Notes: a model not told the origin generated them from the letters alone. A DNA stretch of 15,686 nt from Brachyspira catarrhinii (GCF_005518285.1 NZ_SJDU01000012.1:1-15686), one strand, 5' to 3'. Positions 1 to 9,950 are shown, counted from the first letter of the stretch. Translations and numbers: made by a program.

Positions 1-47
1 AATTGGAAGCGGTATTTTTAATATAACTGACTAAACAATTAAAAGAT

Positions 48-3000
48 TTGATTGAAAATTATGAAGAAACTAAAATGAAATCGATAACCGAAAGCGTTGA
101 TAATGTTCGCAAATCGGTTGAAGAAAGCGAGAAAAAACATAACGATATGATTAATAATTTGGAAACTTCTTTGGACGAATTTAAAAATAAAGTAAATAAT
201 ATCGTTGATGACAATATTAAATACAACGAAGAAAATAAAAAAAACATTGTAGAAATGCTTCATAGCGAATTAATCAAAGCAACCGAATCTTTTGAAAATC
301 TTTTAAATAGTAAAAGAGACGGCATGAATAAAATCAAAGACGAACTCGAAGATATTATGCATAGAGTCGAAACTGGAAAAGAATCTTTTGAAAAAACCAT
401 AAACGGCGTTTACGAAAAAGCTGACGAAAAAGAAAAAGAATTATTCACGGATATAGAAAATAAATATAACAGTTTGGGCAAAAAAATAGACAATTTATTT
501 GACGAAAAGAAAAACAATTTGAGCGAAATTACAGCGAAATATCGTTTAATTATTGAAAATACATTTAACGATTTGAAAGAAGATTATAAAGAATTACGCG
601 AGCGTTCGGATATATTGTCGGACGAGTATAAGGTTCGTATGGACACATTGTCGATGAAGCTGAATGAGATTTCGTCTAATGCGGATAATATACAATATAG
701 TATAGACAATAAATTAAATTACATGGATGTATATATCAATGATATAAAAGAAAATATTGAAGGCAAGGCGAAAGATATAACCGAATATATAGACGAGAAG
801 AGAGAATATATAGAGAGTAAGGCTAACGATATATTTAATAATGCGGAAGAAGGAATAAATAATAAAGTAGAAGAGCTTAAAGAATTAATAGAGTCTGCGG
901 TAGAAAAATATAGAGAAGAGATAAGCGAATTAGAGAATTACAGGGTTGAAGAGAATCAAAATATGTTGGAGGAAATAGAAAACATAGGCGTTCAAATCAA
1001 AGAGGATTACGAAGGTTATCTTAATACTCTTAAGGAATTGTATGATAACGAGAAGAGTTCATTAAGCGATTACGCTATTCAATTGAAGGAGGAAATAGAG
1101 AAGAATAGAGAAGAGTCTGAAGCCAAACATTTGGAGAGCGAGACAAATTACATAGACGAATATCTAAATAAGACATCGTTGAGTATAGACGAGAAGGTTA
1201 ATGGATTGAACGAGACATTAAACGCTTCGTTTGACAGTTTATACAAGGGCGTTAACGATTTGCTTGAGAAGACTAAAGAGATGTATAACGACAGAGCGGA
1301 AGAGTCTATAGAGGAGATGAAGAAGTATGCCAACGAGGTTGTGGATAGTAGAATATCCGAAGTTAGAGATTCTATGGCTTCCACAATAGAAGGCTTAAAG
1401 AATGAGTTTAACGAATTGCGCGAAGGTATAGATAATAGAATTAAAGAGCAGGCGGACAGTTTAATATCGAATAACGAGAATGTATTGTCGATAATCGAGG
1501 ATTACGATAAGAGATTAAAATATGTCGATGATTTATCTAGTTTAATAAACGAAGTTAAGAGCGATATATCTAACGAGATAGAATATTTGAAGGAAACTTT
1601 ATCCTACAGAGATAACGAGATAGACAGGACGATAGAATCGATAAGAGGTTCTTTGATAGACAGAGAGGAATATGTTAAGTTGTATGACAGCGAGAAGGAA
1701 TTATTGGGCAATCAGATAGAGGATATTAAAGAGGAATTGGAATTAATGAAGTCTCAGACGATGCTAGCTAATGAGATAGAGTTGCCTACCCTATTCGATA
1801 GAGAGAAAGAGAAGATAGAGAATATGTTTGAGGAGTTTTCCAATAATTTATTAAGCAGAGTTTCTACTAACGAGGGCGATTTGACAGACATAAAGAGTAG
1901 ATTAGAAGAGGATAAGACTAATTTAATATCGAGCATAGAGTCTTTACGAAGCGATATAAATAACATTCGAGAGGATAATAGGATAGAATTATTGAGCGAG
2001 AATAAGGCGCAGATTGAGGATTCTTTATCGTCATTGAGGGCGGATTTCGAGAGGGTAACGACATTAGAAACTACTTTATCGGAATTGAAAGGTAAGATAG
2101 TTGGAATGGATAACGAATTGCGAGGCGAGGTAGAGAGTTTATCGGAGCGTTTGAAAGTATTTAGCGAGAATATAGAGGATAGGATAGAGAATAATTCTGG
2201 GGAGTTGCTAAACGACTTGGAATTATTGAATAAAGATTTTGAATCTGTGAAGGATAATCTACTTGATTCGATGAATAAGACGGAGGCTATAGAGAATAAG
2301 ATAGATTCGGTAATAAAAGATTTTGGAGTTGAGAATAAGGATTTCAGGGACAGATTGGAGAAGCGGATAGAATATTTTGAGGATGTGTGGTCTGACAGTC
2401 ATAAAGTTAAGAGGATGTTTAGCGATGAGTTGCGAGAGGAGGCGGAGAATATACGAAGAGAGGCAGACACGAAGTTTGAGAATTACCTTTCGGAGTTGAA
2501 AGAGAGGATTGATATAAGTATAGGAGATTGGAAAGAAAATAATTTGAATGAATTATTGAGTCAATTGGAAGAGTCAAAAAATAGCATATCTAATTTTATA
2601 GAGAGTTCGGAAGGGAAGAAGAACGAGTTTCTATCGGAGATGTTAAAGAATATCGAGGGAAAAGAGAACGAGATATATTCTCGTATAGATAACAATATAA
2701 CTAATAAGATAAACGAGATAGAAAATAGAATAAATAATATAGACGGCATAGTCAATAGCGAAATTGAAAATAATTTAGAAACTATTCATAATAAGATAAA
2801 CGAAGCGATAGAAAAATATAACGAAGAGATAAAGAATATAGAGCATCATAGAAATAACGAACAAGAATTATTGGCGGACGATATAAAAGAATTGGCGAAC
2901 AGCATACGGGAAGATTATGAAGAGTATTCTATAATGATGGATAAAGCTTATAAAAATGCAAGTTCCGAGTTGGAAAATAATCTTCAAAATATAAAAAATG

Positions 3001-6000
3001 AAATTGATATAATCAGAAACGAGTCGGAATCTAAAATCATATCCAATGAAAAAAATTATATAGAAGAATATTTAAAAGAGTATTCCAAAAAAATAGAAGG
3101 CAGATTGTCTGAGAAATTAGATAATTTGGAGAATAGCAAGAAAGAGTTGGACGATATGGTAAAAGAATCGTTCGATAATCTAAACAACGATTTGGAAAAC
3201 GTTATAAACGAACTTGAAGAAAAATCCAACGATATGCTTCAAAGCGCAATGTCCAATTTGGAAGATAGAATTGGCGAAATCGTATCGGAAGATAAAATCA
3301 AAGAAATGTATAGCAAAGTGGACGAGAAAATATCTAATGTAGAAGAAAAATATATTGTTTTAGAAGAAAAAATTAATAATACTAAAAACAATAAAGCTCA
3401 TATAAAGAAATTTGAAGAAAAAATAAATAAATTGTCCGAAAAATTAGACTCTAAAATATCCGATATTAACGAAAAATACGAATCTGTAAATCGATATTTC
3501 AACGATAAATTTGTCAATATAGAAAGTTCGATTTTGAATAACGAGCAAATAAATCAATTAAAAGAAAATTTTGCATCTTTTAAAGAAGAATTGCTAAATG
3601 CAAATAAAGACAATATAGCGGGTTTATTCGAAGAAGAGAAAATTAAATTGGAAAATTCTTTCGATTCTTTCAGCAAATATATGATTGAAAAAATAAATAA
3701 TTCCAAATTCGATATTGAAGAATTTAAAAATTCCATTTTTGACGAAAAAACGTCAATATTGGAAAATATAGAAGGTTTAAGATTCGAATTAGAATCGATA
3801 AAAAATAACGATGCGATTAATAATTTGGAATCGGAAAGAATAAAATTGGAAGAAGTTTTCAATTCGTTAAAAGAAGATTTTGAAAAACTTTATAATTTGG
3901 AAAACGAGGTTTATAACTTAAAAAATAATTTTGACAATTCCAAAGAAACCAATATGGCGATAAATAACGAAATTGAAAAATTATTCGAAGAAGTTTCCAA
4001 TATGCAAGAACAGTTGGGTAAAATAGAAAATAATATGTCCTCTTTGGAAGACGGAAGTTTTAACGATTTGTTAAACGAATTAAGGAACGCGAAAGAAAAT
4101 ATCGACTTGTTTATAGAAAGTTCGGAAGATAAGAAAAACGAAATAATTTCAAAAATTGAAGATTCAAACAGAAAATATATCGATTCTTATTTGGAAGAAT
4201 ATATTTTAGAGTTTAAAGAATACGCCGAAAAAATAGAAAATATAGAAAACCGAATTAACGATTTGGTAAATAATAAAGAAAGCGATATTTTAAACAGAAT
4301 TTCCGCTTACGAAGACGAAATTGAAAATAAACAATCCGCTTCTTTTGAATCTATAAGAAAAGAATTATTTGATTTATACGATTCGTTTAAAAATAATTCG
4401 GACGCGGACAATTTAAATTATATATCGGATAAATTATATTATTTGGAAAATTCCGTTATTCAGTTGGAAGAAAATAATAAAATCGTTTCGGATAAAATAG
4501 ACAACGATAAAATAGAACTTGCAAAATCTTTAAATAATTTGTTAAACGAATTCGAATCATGCAAATCGATTATAAACGAAAAAATTGAAAATAAAAATAC
4601 AAATACCAGCGAAAATATAGCGATAAATTCGTCTAACGAATACGAAGATAAAATCTCCGAATTAAAATCGACTTTAAAACGAGAATTAGAAGATATAAAC
4701 GACAATATAAAAAACAATAAGGAATTTAACGAGAGAATTGAAAATCGTATCGCATTCTTTGAGGATTCTTGGTCGGACAAAAACAAAATAAAAGAATTGT
4801 ATGGCGATTTGTTAAACGATAAATTCGAATCGTTAAAAGAAAAATTGGAAACCAAATTAAATATTTCTTTAGAGGAATCTTTTGAAGAATATAAAGATAA
4901 AATAACCGAAATGGAAAAAGATTTGAATTCTTGGAAAGACAATAATCTTAATTCTCTTATAAACGATTTGGACTTGCTTAAAGAAAATATCAATTCTGCA
5001 AACAATAACGAAATTGCAAATATGTTCGATATGATAAACGAATTGAAAGAAAAAGTGGAAAATACAGAAAACAAAGAAAACGAATTAACATTCGCTTTTG
5101 AAAATAAAATGTCGGAAGTCGAAAACAGTATGACGGCATTCGAAGACAGATTAAAAGACATCGAATATAATCAAAGCTCTATAAACGAAGATTTGGAAAA
5201 ATATATTAATAAATTTGACGCGGTATTGAACGAATACGAAGAGCGTATGAAATCCAAACTTGCAAATATTCAAGATTCCATTAAACAAGAAAACGATAAG
5301 GCTATAGATTATGCAATCGAAATAAAAAACGATGATTCAAAAGATATTGAAATCAGATTGTCCGATTTGGAATCTTATATAAAAAGACTCGATAATAACG
5401 CTTCGGAACTTTCAAGCGAACTAACGAAAGATAAAAACGATTTGATAGAAACGATACGGCAACTTAAAGAAGATATGTATTCCAAAATAGAGGAAGATTT
5501 GTCATCGCTTAAATCATTAAAAGACAATCTTCCTAATATGGAAGAGCTTACCGATTTATTCGTATCGGAAAAAGAAGAATGGAGAGAAGAATTTGAAAAC
5601 TTTAAAAACGAACTTTTAGACAATCAAATAGAAAACAAAAATTTTGCCGAAATATTCGAAGAAGAAAAAGCGCGACTTATAGAAGAATTGGATAATTTCA
5701 AATCCGCAGTTAGAGTGGAATATATTTCAAGCGAAGATAAATTGGAAGCTATTAAAGAAGAATATTTAAATAACTTCAATAATTTATTGGACGCGGAAAA
5801 AGAAAAATTGCATTCTTCACTCGAAGAAATAAATAAAGTTATAAACGAAAAATTTGAAAACTTAAAAGAAAGTTCGATTACCATTGACGAAGTGAAAGAA
5901 CTTATAAATCAATATAAAGAAAGCATCTCTTTGTCCGTAGAAGAGAGAAAAGAAGAAGCGTCAAATAATATTGAAGCTATTGACAAATCATATATTGAAA

Positions 6001-9000
6001 ATCTAATCGAAAAAGAAAGATTGAGAATTGACGAAATATTGGAAGAATTTAAGAAAAATTTGGAAGAAAATTATTCGACCGTAGAATCGGTAGCCGAAGT
6101 GTTGTCTAAAGAAGAAATTTCTATCGACAATAAACTTGCCGAAATGAAAGAAAATATTCTTAAAGATATTCCGACTATCGAAGATATAAGTCAAATATTT
6201 ATCGAAGAAAAAGATTCTCTCAAAGAAGAATTTGTTTCGCTTCGAGAAGAAATTTTAGGCTCAATGCCGACTTCCGAAGATTTTGAAAATATGTATAAAG
6301 AACAAGAAACGCAGCTTAAAAATAGTTTCAATATTTTGGAAGAAGATTTTTCCGAAAGCATAAAACGATATAAAGAAAATATAACGGCAGAAATTTCCGA
6401 ATTCAAAAACGAATTCTCCGAAAGAATAATCAATATAAATAATTTGGCGGGAAATTTACAAATCGAAAGAGAAAGATTATCCGCCGAAATAGAAGAGTTA
6501 AAGTTGAAATACGAAAGCGGAGCGATTTATTCTAATGACGCTTTGAATTCTATTGAAAGCGATAGAGACAAACTCGTGAAAGAATTCTTGAATTTCAAAA
6601 AATCAATTTCCGATTTAATGAAAGAACAAGAAGAAGCTATTAGCATGTTGTCGCAAGAAAAACTAAAAATTGTAGACAATATCGAAGAATTAAACAATAA
6701 AATTTCTTTGGATATTCCAAGTCGCGAAGAAATTTCATCAATGATAGAAGAAGAAAAAAAATATATATTGGATATGTTTGAAACTTTACGAAACGAAGCT
6801 TTGAATGACGATTTTTCTTACGATACATTTAGAGACGATATTATAAAAGTATTCGAAGAATCCAACGAAGATTTTAGAAAGAGAGTCGAAGCGAGAATAG
6901 AACATTTTGAAAACGCATACTCCGAACCAGATAAAATCAAAGAATTCTATAGAGACGCCATCGATATGGAAGTAGATAATTTGAAAAGCGAAGCGTTAAA
7001 TATATTTGGCAATATAGAAGAAAGAATCGAAGAAGCTAAAAATAAAGTAGACGCTATAGAAAACGAAAAAGTTCAGGGCATCATAAACAGAATAGACGAA
7101 GCTCAAAACAATATAGACGCTTTAGTGGAAACTATAAAAGTCAATCTAAAAGAGCAAGAAAATGAGATTAAAATTTTAGGACAATCTCAAAAACATATAA
7201 CTCAAGATATAGAAAATGTCCGCAAAGAGAGAGAAGCTTTGATAGACATGGTTAAAAATAGCGATATAAATATAAAAAATAAACTCGACAGTTTAACCGA
7301 AGCGGTTGCGGAAGCGTCAATTAAAGCGTCAGAAAGAATATCTAAAAAAGAAAATATGTTTAACGAAAGAGTCAAAGAAATCGAGGATTATCTTAATTCT
7401 ATAGAAAATCATATAAACGCCGATTATTTGAATAAATCTAAAGAAACCATAGACAATTTAATCGCCTCTTTCAACGAAGAGATTATAAAAGAAACGAACG
7501 ATTTGACTCCTCATATAATGACGGCGGTTCAGAATTTTATAAATAAGGAAACGAGCAAATTCGATAAATTCTCCGATATTAAAAAATCTATCGAAGATAT
7601 AGAGCGAACGATTAACGACAAATTAAACGAATCCTTTGAAGTAATAAACGGAAAACTTGACGACAACATGAAAGAATTGAGCAAAAAATTATCCGATTAT
7701 GAAGAGGAAATTATAAGCGAATTCAAAATGTCGATAGGATTGGAAGAAGAAAAAGCGATAGACGAAATAAAAGAAAGATACGCCGAAGAGATGTCAAAAT
7801 TAAAAGAAATGTATCTAACTTCCGAAAAATACTACGCCGATAGAGAAGAGAGAAATCATGAATCCTTCTCTGCCCTATTCGAAGATAGCTATAAAGAATA
7901 TAAAGATAAAATCAACTCTTTATACGATGAAATTGAAAGTAGCAAATCCAATTTGACTGATTCGGTTAATAATATGACTAACGAATTAACGCAGGCGCTT
8001 AAAATAAAAGACGAATTCATGACTTCCGTTGAAAATAATCATGAAAGATTGAAAGATGTGGAAGAGAAAATGAAAAATTTGGAAAACGAATTTACTCCTT
8101 CCATAGAAAAATTAAAATCAATCATAGAAGAAAAAGCGTCAGAGTTGCAAAATAAAATCGGCAAATATTCGCAGGATATTGAAGAGCAAGGAAAAAAATT
8201 CAACGAAAGGCTCGAAGAACTTTCAAACAATGCCAAATTATCGGTTGAAGGAAAAATCGGAGAATTCGATTCTCTTATAAATAATATTTCCGAAAGAATC
8301 GAAGAATTGCTTAAAGATAAAAATTCTCAATTTGAAGAATTAAAATCAAACTGCGAAATATTATCAGAATCTTTATTGGAGTTAAAAGATTCGATATCGA
8401 ACGCCGTTAATGAAAAAATAGCGGATGCCAATTCCATTATAGAAGAAAGCGTTGGAGCTATAGAAGAACAAACAAACGAAAAATACGACAAATATGTGGC
8501 AAGACTCAATTCAAATTTAGAGCAAACTTTAGCGTTGATTATGAACGAAGTTAAAGAAAATGTTCAAACAGCGAAAAGCGAGATAATAAAAGCTCAAACC
8601 GAAAATTTGGATATATACGACAACAGAATAGACGGAATGAAAAATATCGTTGACGCTTTGGAAAACGACATAACGAGATATTCGAGCGAAATAGAAGCGA
8701 GATTGGAAGAGATTGATTTAAACTACAAAGAAAAAACCAATATTATACTTAAAGATTTGGACGCAAGAACGGACACTTTAACCGACAAACTCAACTCCGT
8801 AGTAATGGCTATAGACAATATGCTCGATGAAAAATCGGACGATATTTCAAACGAATACGATATTGTGAAAATGAAAATCGAAGATATTGAAAAAGATATT
8901 AACCGATATATGAATACGGTAAAAATATTCGATAAAGCGGAAGAAAACGCAAAAGTTATAAAAGAAGATGTTGCAAAATTGGACGCTTTAGTAAACGACA

Positions 9001-9842
9001 CCAAAATTGCCACCTCCGATATGAATAAAACGATGTCTGAATTCGAAGGGCTTAAACTAATGCATGAAGAAATATTGGAATACGCCAAAGGAATCGAAAA
9101 AGAAAGAGAAAGCCTAAAAGACACTCAAGAAAAAGTTAATATGTTAATGGAAATGACGGACGATATTCAAAATAAATTCGTAAATATAGCCGAAAACAAT
9201 TCAATGATAGAAAATACGGAAGAGGGAATAAAAGCCGTTATTGACATAGCTTCGCAAATCGAAGACAAACTTTCGTTTATAAAAGACAAAGAAGAATATG
9301 CGGATAATATTTTAACTCAAATGAAAAAAGCCGAAATAGAAACGGAATCAGTTTTGGAAAAAGTCGACAGTATAAAAACCGCTATGGTTGACGCCGAAGA
9401 AACGAGAAAAAGTTTTATGAGTAAAGTCGCTTCTCTTGAAAAAGATTTTAATAAAATAAATAAAAGCGACAAAAGAGTTCAACTATTCTTAAACAAACTC
9501 GAAGAGCTTAACGTTATACTTGAAGAAATGCAAAATCAGAGAGAAAACTTGAACCGAATGAAAAAAGAAAACGACAGTATAGTTAAGAATCTCGAAAGAG
9601 CCGAATATTTTGTCAGATATTTACAAGATTTGCTCGACAACGCCGAAAAATATATGTCGGATGGAAAAACTGCAACCAAAAGAAGCAAATCGAATATAGT
9701 CGACAATAAGAAAGAAGAATTTATTATAAAAATGTATAAACAAGGATGGAAAACGGACGAGATAGTTAAAAATTCTTCATATTCGCGAGACGAAGTTGAA
9801 ACGATTATAAAGAAATGGAAAGATAAACAATCGAGAGGATAG
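48..9842 (+). CDS. Giant coiled-coil protein with C-terminal helix-turn-helix-like module
   Basis: I do not recognise a characterised orthologue. The frame encodes up to 3264 residues dominated by E, K, N, I, L, S and D with near-continuous heptad spacing of hydrophobic residues, so it is predicted to be a very long coiled coil. I found only about eight prolines (580, 1829, 2042, 2074, 2224, 2294, and one each near 2487 and 2684) and about two cysteines. No signal peptide, membrane helix, Walker A motif or SMC hinge is visible, so a cytoplasmic structural or scaffold role is the simplest inference. Long-period repeats are present, for example around residues 285/921, 582/1193 and 765/1559/2275. 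Residues about 3222-3258 look like a small helix-turn-helix. The start is unclear: TTG at 48 lacks a good Shine-Dalgarno, ATG at 75 has a weak GAAG eight bases upstream, and coil-like codons run back to the stop at 24-26. Automatic pipelines may label it Smc-like, which I would not accept. The reading frame is certain; the function is unknown. Confidence 0.9.
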   Translation: MIENYEETKMKSITESVDNVRKSVEESEKKHNDMINNLETSLDEFKNKVNNIVDDNIKYNEENKKNIVEMLHSELIKATESFENLLNSKRDGMNKIKDELEDIMHRVETGKESFEKTINGVYEKADEKEKELFTDIENKYNSLGKKIDNLFDEKKNNLSEITAKYRLIIENTFNDLKEDYKELRERSDILSDEYKVRMDTLSMKLNEISSNADNIQYSIDNKLNYMDVYINDIKENIEGKAKDITEYIDEKREYIESKANDIFNNAEEGINNKVEELKELIESAVEKYREEISELENYRVEENQNMLEEIENIGVQIKEDYEGYLNTLKELYDNEKSSLSDYAIQLKEEIEKNREESEAKHLESETNYIDEYLNKTSLSIDEKVNGLNETLNASFDSLYKGVNDLLEKTKEMYNDRAEESIEEMKKYANEVVDSRISEVRDSMASTIEGLKNEFNELREGIDNRIKEQADSLISNNENVLSIIEDYDKRLKYVDDLSSLINEVKSDISNEIEYLKETLSYRDNEIDRTIESIRGSLIDREEYVKLYDSEKELLGNQIEDIKEELELMKSQTMLANEIELPTLFDREKEKIENMFEEFSNNLLSRVSTNEGDLTDIKSRLEEDKTNLISSIESLRSDINNIREDNRIELLSENKAQIEDSLSSLRADFERVTTLETTLSELKGKIVGMDNELRGEVESLSERLKVFSENIEDRIENNSGELLNDLELLNKDFESVKDNLLDSMNKTEAIENKIDSVIKDFGVENKDFRDRLEKRIEYFEDVWSDSHKVKRMFSDELREEAENIRREADTKFENYLSELKERIDISIGDWKENNLNELLSQLEESKNSISNFIESSEGKKNEFLSEMLKNIEGKENEIYSRIDNNITNKINEIENRINNIDGIVNSEIENNLETIHNKINEAIEKYNEEIKNIEHHRNNEQELLADDIKELANSIREDYEEYSIMMDKAYKNASSELENNLQNIKNEIDIIRNESESKIISNEKNYIEEYLKEYSKKIEGRLSEKLDNLENSKKELDDMVKESFDNLNNDLENVINELEEKSNDMLQSAMSNLEDRIGEIVSEDKIKEMYSKVDEKISNVEEKYIVLEEKINNTKNNKAHIKKFEEKINKLSEKLDSKISDINEKYESVNRYFNDKFVNIESSILNNEQINQLKENFASFKEELLNANKDNIAGLFEEEKIKLENSFDSFSKYMIEKINNSKFDIEEFKNSIFDEKTSILENIEGLRFELESIKNNDAINNLESERIKLEEVFNSLKEDFEKLYNLENEVYNLKNNFDNSKETNMAINNEIEKLFEEVSNMQEQLGKIENNMSSLEDGSFNDLLNELRNAKENIDLFIESSEDKKNEIISKIEDSNRKYIDSYLEEYILEFKEYAEKIENIENRINDLVNNKESDILNRISAYEDEIENKQSASFESIRKELFDLYDSFKNNSDADNLNYISDKLYYLENSVIQLEENNKIVSDKIDNDKIELAKSLNNLLNEFESCKSIINEKIENKNTNTSENIAINSSNEYEDKISELKSTLKRELEDINDNIKNNKEFNERIENRIAFFEDSWSDKNKIKELYGDLLNDKFESLKEKLETKLNISLEESFEEYKDKITEMEKDLNSWKDNNLNSLINDLDLLKENINSANNNEIANMFDMINELKEKVENTENKENELTFAFENKMSEVENSMTAFEDRLKDIEYNQSSINEDLEKYINKFDAVLNEYEERMKSKLANIQDSIKQENDKAIDYAIEIKNDDSKDIEIRLSDLESYIKRLDNNASELSSELTKDKNDLIETIRQLKEDMYSKIEEDLSSLKSLKDNLPNMEELTDLFVSEKEEWREEFENFKNELLDNQIENKNFAEIFEEEKARLIEELDNFKSAVRVEYISSEDKLEAIKEEYLNNFNNLLDAEKEKLHSSLEEINKVINEKFENLKESSITIDEVKELINQYKESISLSVEERKEEASNNIEAIDKSYIENLIEKERLRIDEILEEFKKNLEENYSTVESVAEVLSKEEISIDNKLAEMKENILKDIPTIEDISQIFIEEKDSLKEEFVSLREEILGSMPTSEDFENMYKEQETQLKNSFNILEEDFSESIKRYKENITAEISEFKNEFSERIININNLAGNLQIERERLSAEIEELKLKYESGAIYSNDALNSIESDRDKLVKEFLNFKKSISDLMKEQEEAISMLSQEKLKIVDNIEELNNKISLDIPSREEISSMIEEEKKYILDMFETLRNEALNDDFSYDTFRDDIIKVFEESNEDFRKRVEARIEHFENAYSEPDKIKEFYRDAIDMEVDNLKSEALNIFGNIEERIEEAKNKVDAIENEKVQGIINRIDEAQNNIDALVETIKVNLKEQENEIKILGQSQKHITQDIENVRKEREALIDMVKNSDINIKNKLDSLTEAVAEASIKASERISKKENMFNERVKEIEDYLNSIENHINADYLNKSKETIDNLIASFNEEIIKETNDLTPHIMTAVQNFINKETSKFDKFSDIKKSIEDIERTINDKLNESFEVINGKLDDNMKELSKKLSDYEEEIISEFKMSIGLEEEKAIDEIKERYAEEMSKLKEMYLTSEKYYADREERNHESFSALFEDSYKEYKDKINSLYDEIESSKSNLTDSVNNMTNELTQALKIKDEFMTSVENNHERLKDVEEKMKNLENEFTPSIEKLKSIIEEKASELQNKIGKYSQDIEEQGKKFNERLEELSNNAKLSVEGKIGEFDSLINNISERIEELLKDKNSQFEELKSNCEILSESLLELKDSISNAVNEKIADANSIIEESVGAIEEQTNEKYDKYVARLNSNLEQTLALIMNEVKENVQTAKSEIIKAQTENLDIYDNRIDGMKNIVDALENDITRYSSEIEARLEEIDLNYKEKTNIILKDLDARTDTLTDKLNSVVMAIDNMLDEKSDDISNEYDIVKMKIEDIEKDINRYMNTVKIFDKAEENAKVIKEDVAKLDALVNDTKIATSDMNKTMSEFEGLKLMHEEILEYAKGIEKERESLKDTQEKVNMLMEMTDDIQNKFVNIAENNSMIENTEEGIKAVIDIASQIEDKLSFIKDKEEYADNILTQMKKAEIETESVLEKVDSIKTAMVDAEETRKSFMSKVASLEKDFNKINKSDKRVQLFLNKLEELNVILEEMQNQRENLNRMKKENDSIVKNLERAEYFVRYLQDLLDNAEKYMSDGKTATKRSKSNIVDNKKEEFIIKMYKQGWKTDEIVKNSSYSRDEVETIIKKWKDKQSRG
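2340..2411 (+). repeat. Protein repeat motif, copy 1 (RxExRIExFEDxWSD type)
   Basis: Residues 765-788 of the giant protein read D-F-R-D-R-L-E-K-R-I-E-Y-F-E-D-V-W-S-D and then S-H-K-V-K. The aromatic W781 is rare in this protein. The same signature recurs at residues 1559-1582 and 2275-2298. About 47 residues further on is a second shared signature, W828-K-E-N-N-L-N-E-L-L, which recurs at W1629. These are the clearest anchors of an ancient long-period repeat. Confidence 0.7.
4722..4793 (+). repeat. Protein repeat motif, copy 2
   Basis: Residues 1559-1582 read E-F-N-E-R-I-E-N-R-I-A-F-F-E-D-S-W-S-D and then K-N-K-I-K, aligning without gaps to copy 1 at 765-788. W1575 matches W781. The downstream companion W1629-K-D-N-N-L-N-S-L-I matches W828 of copy 1. 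Codons here are GAA/AAA-rich, unlike copy 1, so the similarity lies in the protein rather than in recently duplicated DNA. Confidence 0.7.
6870..6941 (+). repeat. Protein repeat motif, copy 3 (diverged)
   Basis: Residues 2275-2298 read D-F-R-K-R-V-E-A-R-I-E-H-F-E-N-A-Y-S-E and then P-D-K-I-K. This aligns without gaps to the other two copies, with the tryptophan replaced by Y2291. A proline follows at 2294, one of the few in the protein. It is the most diverged copy, and no WKxNN companion follows it. Confidence 0.65.
9711..9821 (+). other. Helix-turn-helix-like C-terminal module of the giant protein
   Basis: Residues about 3222-3258 have the pattern E-E-F-I-I-K-M-Y-K-Q-G-W-K-T-D-E-I-V, then S-S-Y-S-R-D-E-V-E-T-I-I-K-K-W. 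This is helix, glycine turn, helix, polar turn, helix. It resembles small HTHs of the form LYxxGxSxxEIAxxLxxSxxEVxxII, including what I recall of the C-terminus of SwrB/DUF6115-type proteins. It follows a short basic linker (K-R-S-K) after the last coil. Whether it binds DNA, RNA or protein cannot be told from the sequence. Confidence 0.5.
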
Positions 9843-9950
9843 TATATAGCGGAATAATATTTTACATAGGTTTTTTGTTTTATACAAATATAAATTTTAA
9901 AATGATTTAAAGCTATGTTATTTTAAACTATTATTTTATTTTTTCGATTT

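Noticed and set aside
4460..5161. A 233-codon open frame on the minus strand opposite the giant gene
   Set aside because: It mirrors GAA/AAA/GAT-rich sense codons, which give TTC/TTT/ATC on the other strand, producing an S/F/L-rich translation without a domain or a good ribosome site. The many other minus-strand frames between 39 and 9124 have the same explanation.
48..9842. Annotation of the giant protein as SMC or another chromosome-partition ATPase
   Set aside because: There is no Walker A or B motif, ABC signature or hinge. Similarity of any long coiled coil to SMC arises from composition.
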